A DNA stretch of 6,345 nt from Actinomycetes bacterium. Its GTDB lineage: Bacteria; Actinomycetota; Acidimicrobiia; Acidimicrobiales; Bog-793. Within the stretch, counting starts at the first letter, position 1; every line of letters begins with the position of its first letter. The translations under genes and the position numbers were made by a program. The notes beneath the pieces were generated by a model that saw nothing but the letters and a program-made list of their open reading frames with translations, made no database searches and was not told where the DNA came from. Shown piece after piece: positions 5,889 to 6,345 of the stretch. The stretch lies in the NCBI GenBank assembly GCA_021785095.1, contig JAJYGM010000821.1:1-6345 (forward strand). Direction: 5' to 3'.

Positions 5889-5952
5889 GCGGGGTCACCG
5901 GGGAGAGGCGGGTCGGGGTGGAGTCGGTCGCCACTCGGAGGGCGGGCCGGCG
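5889..5952. other. Convergent intergenic gap with no strong terminator
   Basis: The 64 bases between the acetyltransferase stop and the DUF2630 stop contain only a weak GAGT/ACTC pairing (around 5921-5936) and no T tract on either strand. Both transcripts must end or overlap here; no clear intrinsic terminator is visible. Confidence 0.4.
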
Positions 5953-6195
5953 CTACTGGCGGTAGGACTCCACGACCGCGCCCGGGCGGAGCGTCGCCTC
6001 ATCCGGGTCCTGGCCCGCAGCCCGGCGCGCCCGCCGCTGGCGGAGGAGGTCCCAGCACTGGTCCAGCTGCACGGCGAGCTCCTGGATCCGCCCCGCCACT
6101 TCGTCGTCGACCTCGGAGCCGGTGTGGAGCCGCTCGAGCGCGTGCTCCTCCTCGACGAGCTCGCCGATCCTCGCCACGATCTCCTCGTCTCGCAC
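5953..6195 (-). CDS. DUF2630 family small protein
   Basis: The 80-residue acidic N-terminal, basic C-terminal protein matches the DUF2630 family of small actinobacterial proteins. It opens RDEEIVARIGELVEEEHALE, and the conserved centre LDQCWDLLRQRRARR (44-58) is followed by GQDPDEATLRP (61-71) and a terminal VESYRQ. Two helices, about 3-22 and 31-58, are heptad-like and likely form a helical hairpin or coiled coil. No signal peptide or membrane segment is present, so it is probably cytoplasmic. The function is unknown. The start is GTG at 6195 because a strong AGGAG (6205-6201) lies five bases before it and the family begins here. An upstream in-frame extension to 6324 is Gly/Ser/Pro-rich, lacks family similarity and crosses the inverted repeat, so it is rejected. 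The gene faces the acetyltransferase gene with a 64-base gap. Confidence 0.88.
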   Translation of the reverse strand: MRDEEIVARIGELVEEEHALERLHTGSEVDDEVAGRIQELAVQLDQCWDLLRQRRARRAAGQDPDEATLRPGAVVESYRQ

Positions 6196-6200
6196 GTGTG

Positions 6201-6205
6201 CTCCT
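6201..6205 (-). promoter_or_regulatory. Ribosome binding site AGGAG for the DUF2630 gene
   Basis: Minus-strand GAGAGAGGAG ends five bases before the GTG at 6195. This decides the start against the upstream in-frame alternative and shows that this transcript has a leader, unlike bpa and the Rrf2 gene. Confidence 0.65.
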
Positions 6206-6229
6206 CTCTCTATTCCGCCAGTCGACCGA

Positions 6230-6267
6230 GACACTCCCGCCGGGCCGGGGGTGGCCCCCCGAGTGTC
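6230..6267 (-). repeat. Nested inverted repeat upstream of the DUF2630 gene, possible terminator of an upstream gene or operator
   Basis: Seven-base arms GACACTC (6230-6236) and GAGTGTC (6261-6267) are perfect inverted copies 24 bases apart. Between them GGGGG (6247-6251) and CCCCC (6255-6259) form a second hairpin. Read on the minus strand the structure starts at a TGA that could end a gene entering from the right edge, which would make it a terminator; alternatively it is an operator for the DUF2630 gene. The outer arms include A and T bases, so this symmetry is less likely to be a pure GC artefact than others in the window. Confidence 0.4.
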
Positions 6268-6345
6268 AACCCCTGCCGAGGAGGAACCGCCGCCGTCGGG
6301 AGAACGGGTCGAGCGGGCTCCCACCCGCCGACGCGGCGCCCACCG

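Noticed and set aside
6196..6324. Longer form of the DUF2630 protein starting near 6324
   Set aside because: The extension is Gly/Ser/Pro/Arg-rich, has no family similarity and crosses the inverted repeat; AGGAG and the family start both support GTG 6195.

Overview
This is a high-GC, gene-dense bacterial window, most consistent with a proteasome-bearing actinobacterium. Two features support this directly: a bacterial proteasome activator (Bpa/PafE family, known from 20S-proteasome-containing Actinomycetota) and a protein acetyltransferase in the actinobacterial order, with the GNAT domain first and the acyl-CoA-synthetase-like part second. The class (Acidimicrobiia-like) is only a guess from general appearance.

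Layout. The left block reads leftwards: an alkaline-phosphatase-superfamily phosphodiesterase (1255-2445), the proteasome activator bpa (611-1123), ribose-5-phosphate isomerase rpiB (133-585), and the first 45 codons of an AcuI/YhdH-like zinc-free alcohol dehydrogenase that leaves the window (1-136). The rpiB and oxidoreductase genes overlap by four bases (GTGA) and bpa-rpiB are 25 bases apart, so these three look like one transcription unit. A 108-base divergent promoter region (2446-2553) separates this block from a rightward pair: an Rrf2-family regulator (2554-3000) and a 962-residue Pat-like lysine acetyltransferase (3000-5888), joined by a TGATG stop/start overlap. Convergent to these is a small DUF2630-family gene (5953-6195), preceded on its own strand by a nested inverted repeat (6230-6267).

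How it fits together. The rightward pair is the most interesting part: a putative redox or Fe-S sensing regulator is translationally coupled to a protein acetyltransferase whose synthetase-like half appears catalytically dead (no phosphorylatable His loop, and an ATP-grasp region missing most of its nucleotide-binding part). This suggests the half acts as a CoA/acyl-CoA sensing scaffold. The left block mixes proteasome regulation with pentose-phosphate and redox metabolism.

A second pattern concerns gene expression. The three genes that begin transcription units here (bpa, the phosphodiesterase, the Rrf2 regulator) all lack a Shine-Dalgarno sequence and have a -10-like hexamer exactly six bases before a GTG, as expected for leaderless mRNAs. 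Three others (the oxidoreductase, rpiB, the DUF2630 gene) have clear purine-rich ribosome binding sites. No RNA gene, mobile element, CRISPR array or clearly novel defence system was seen.
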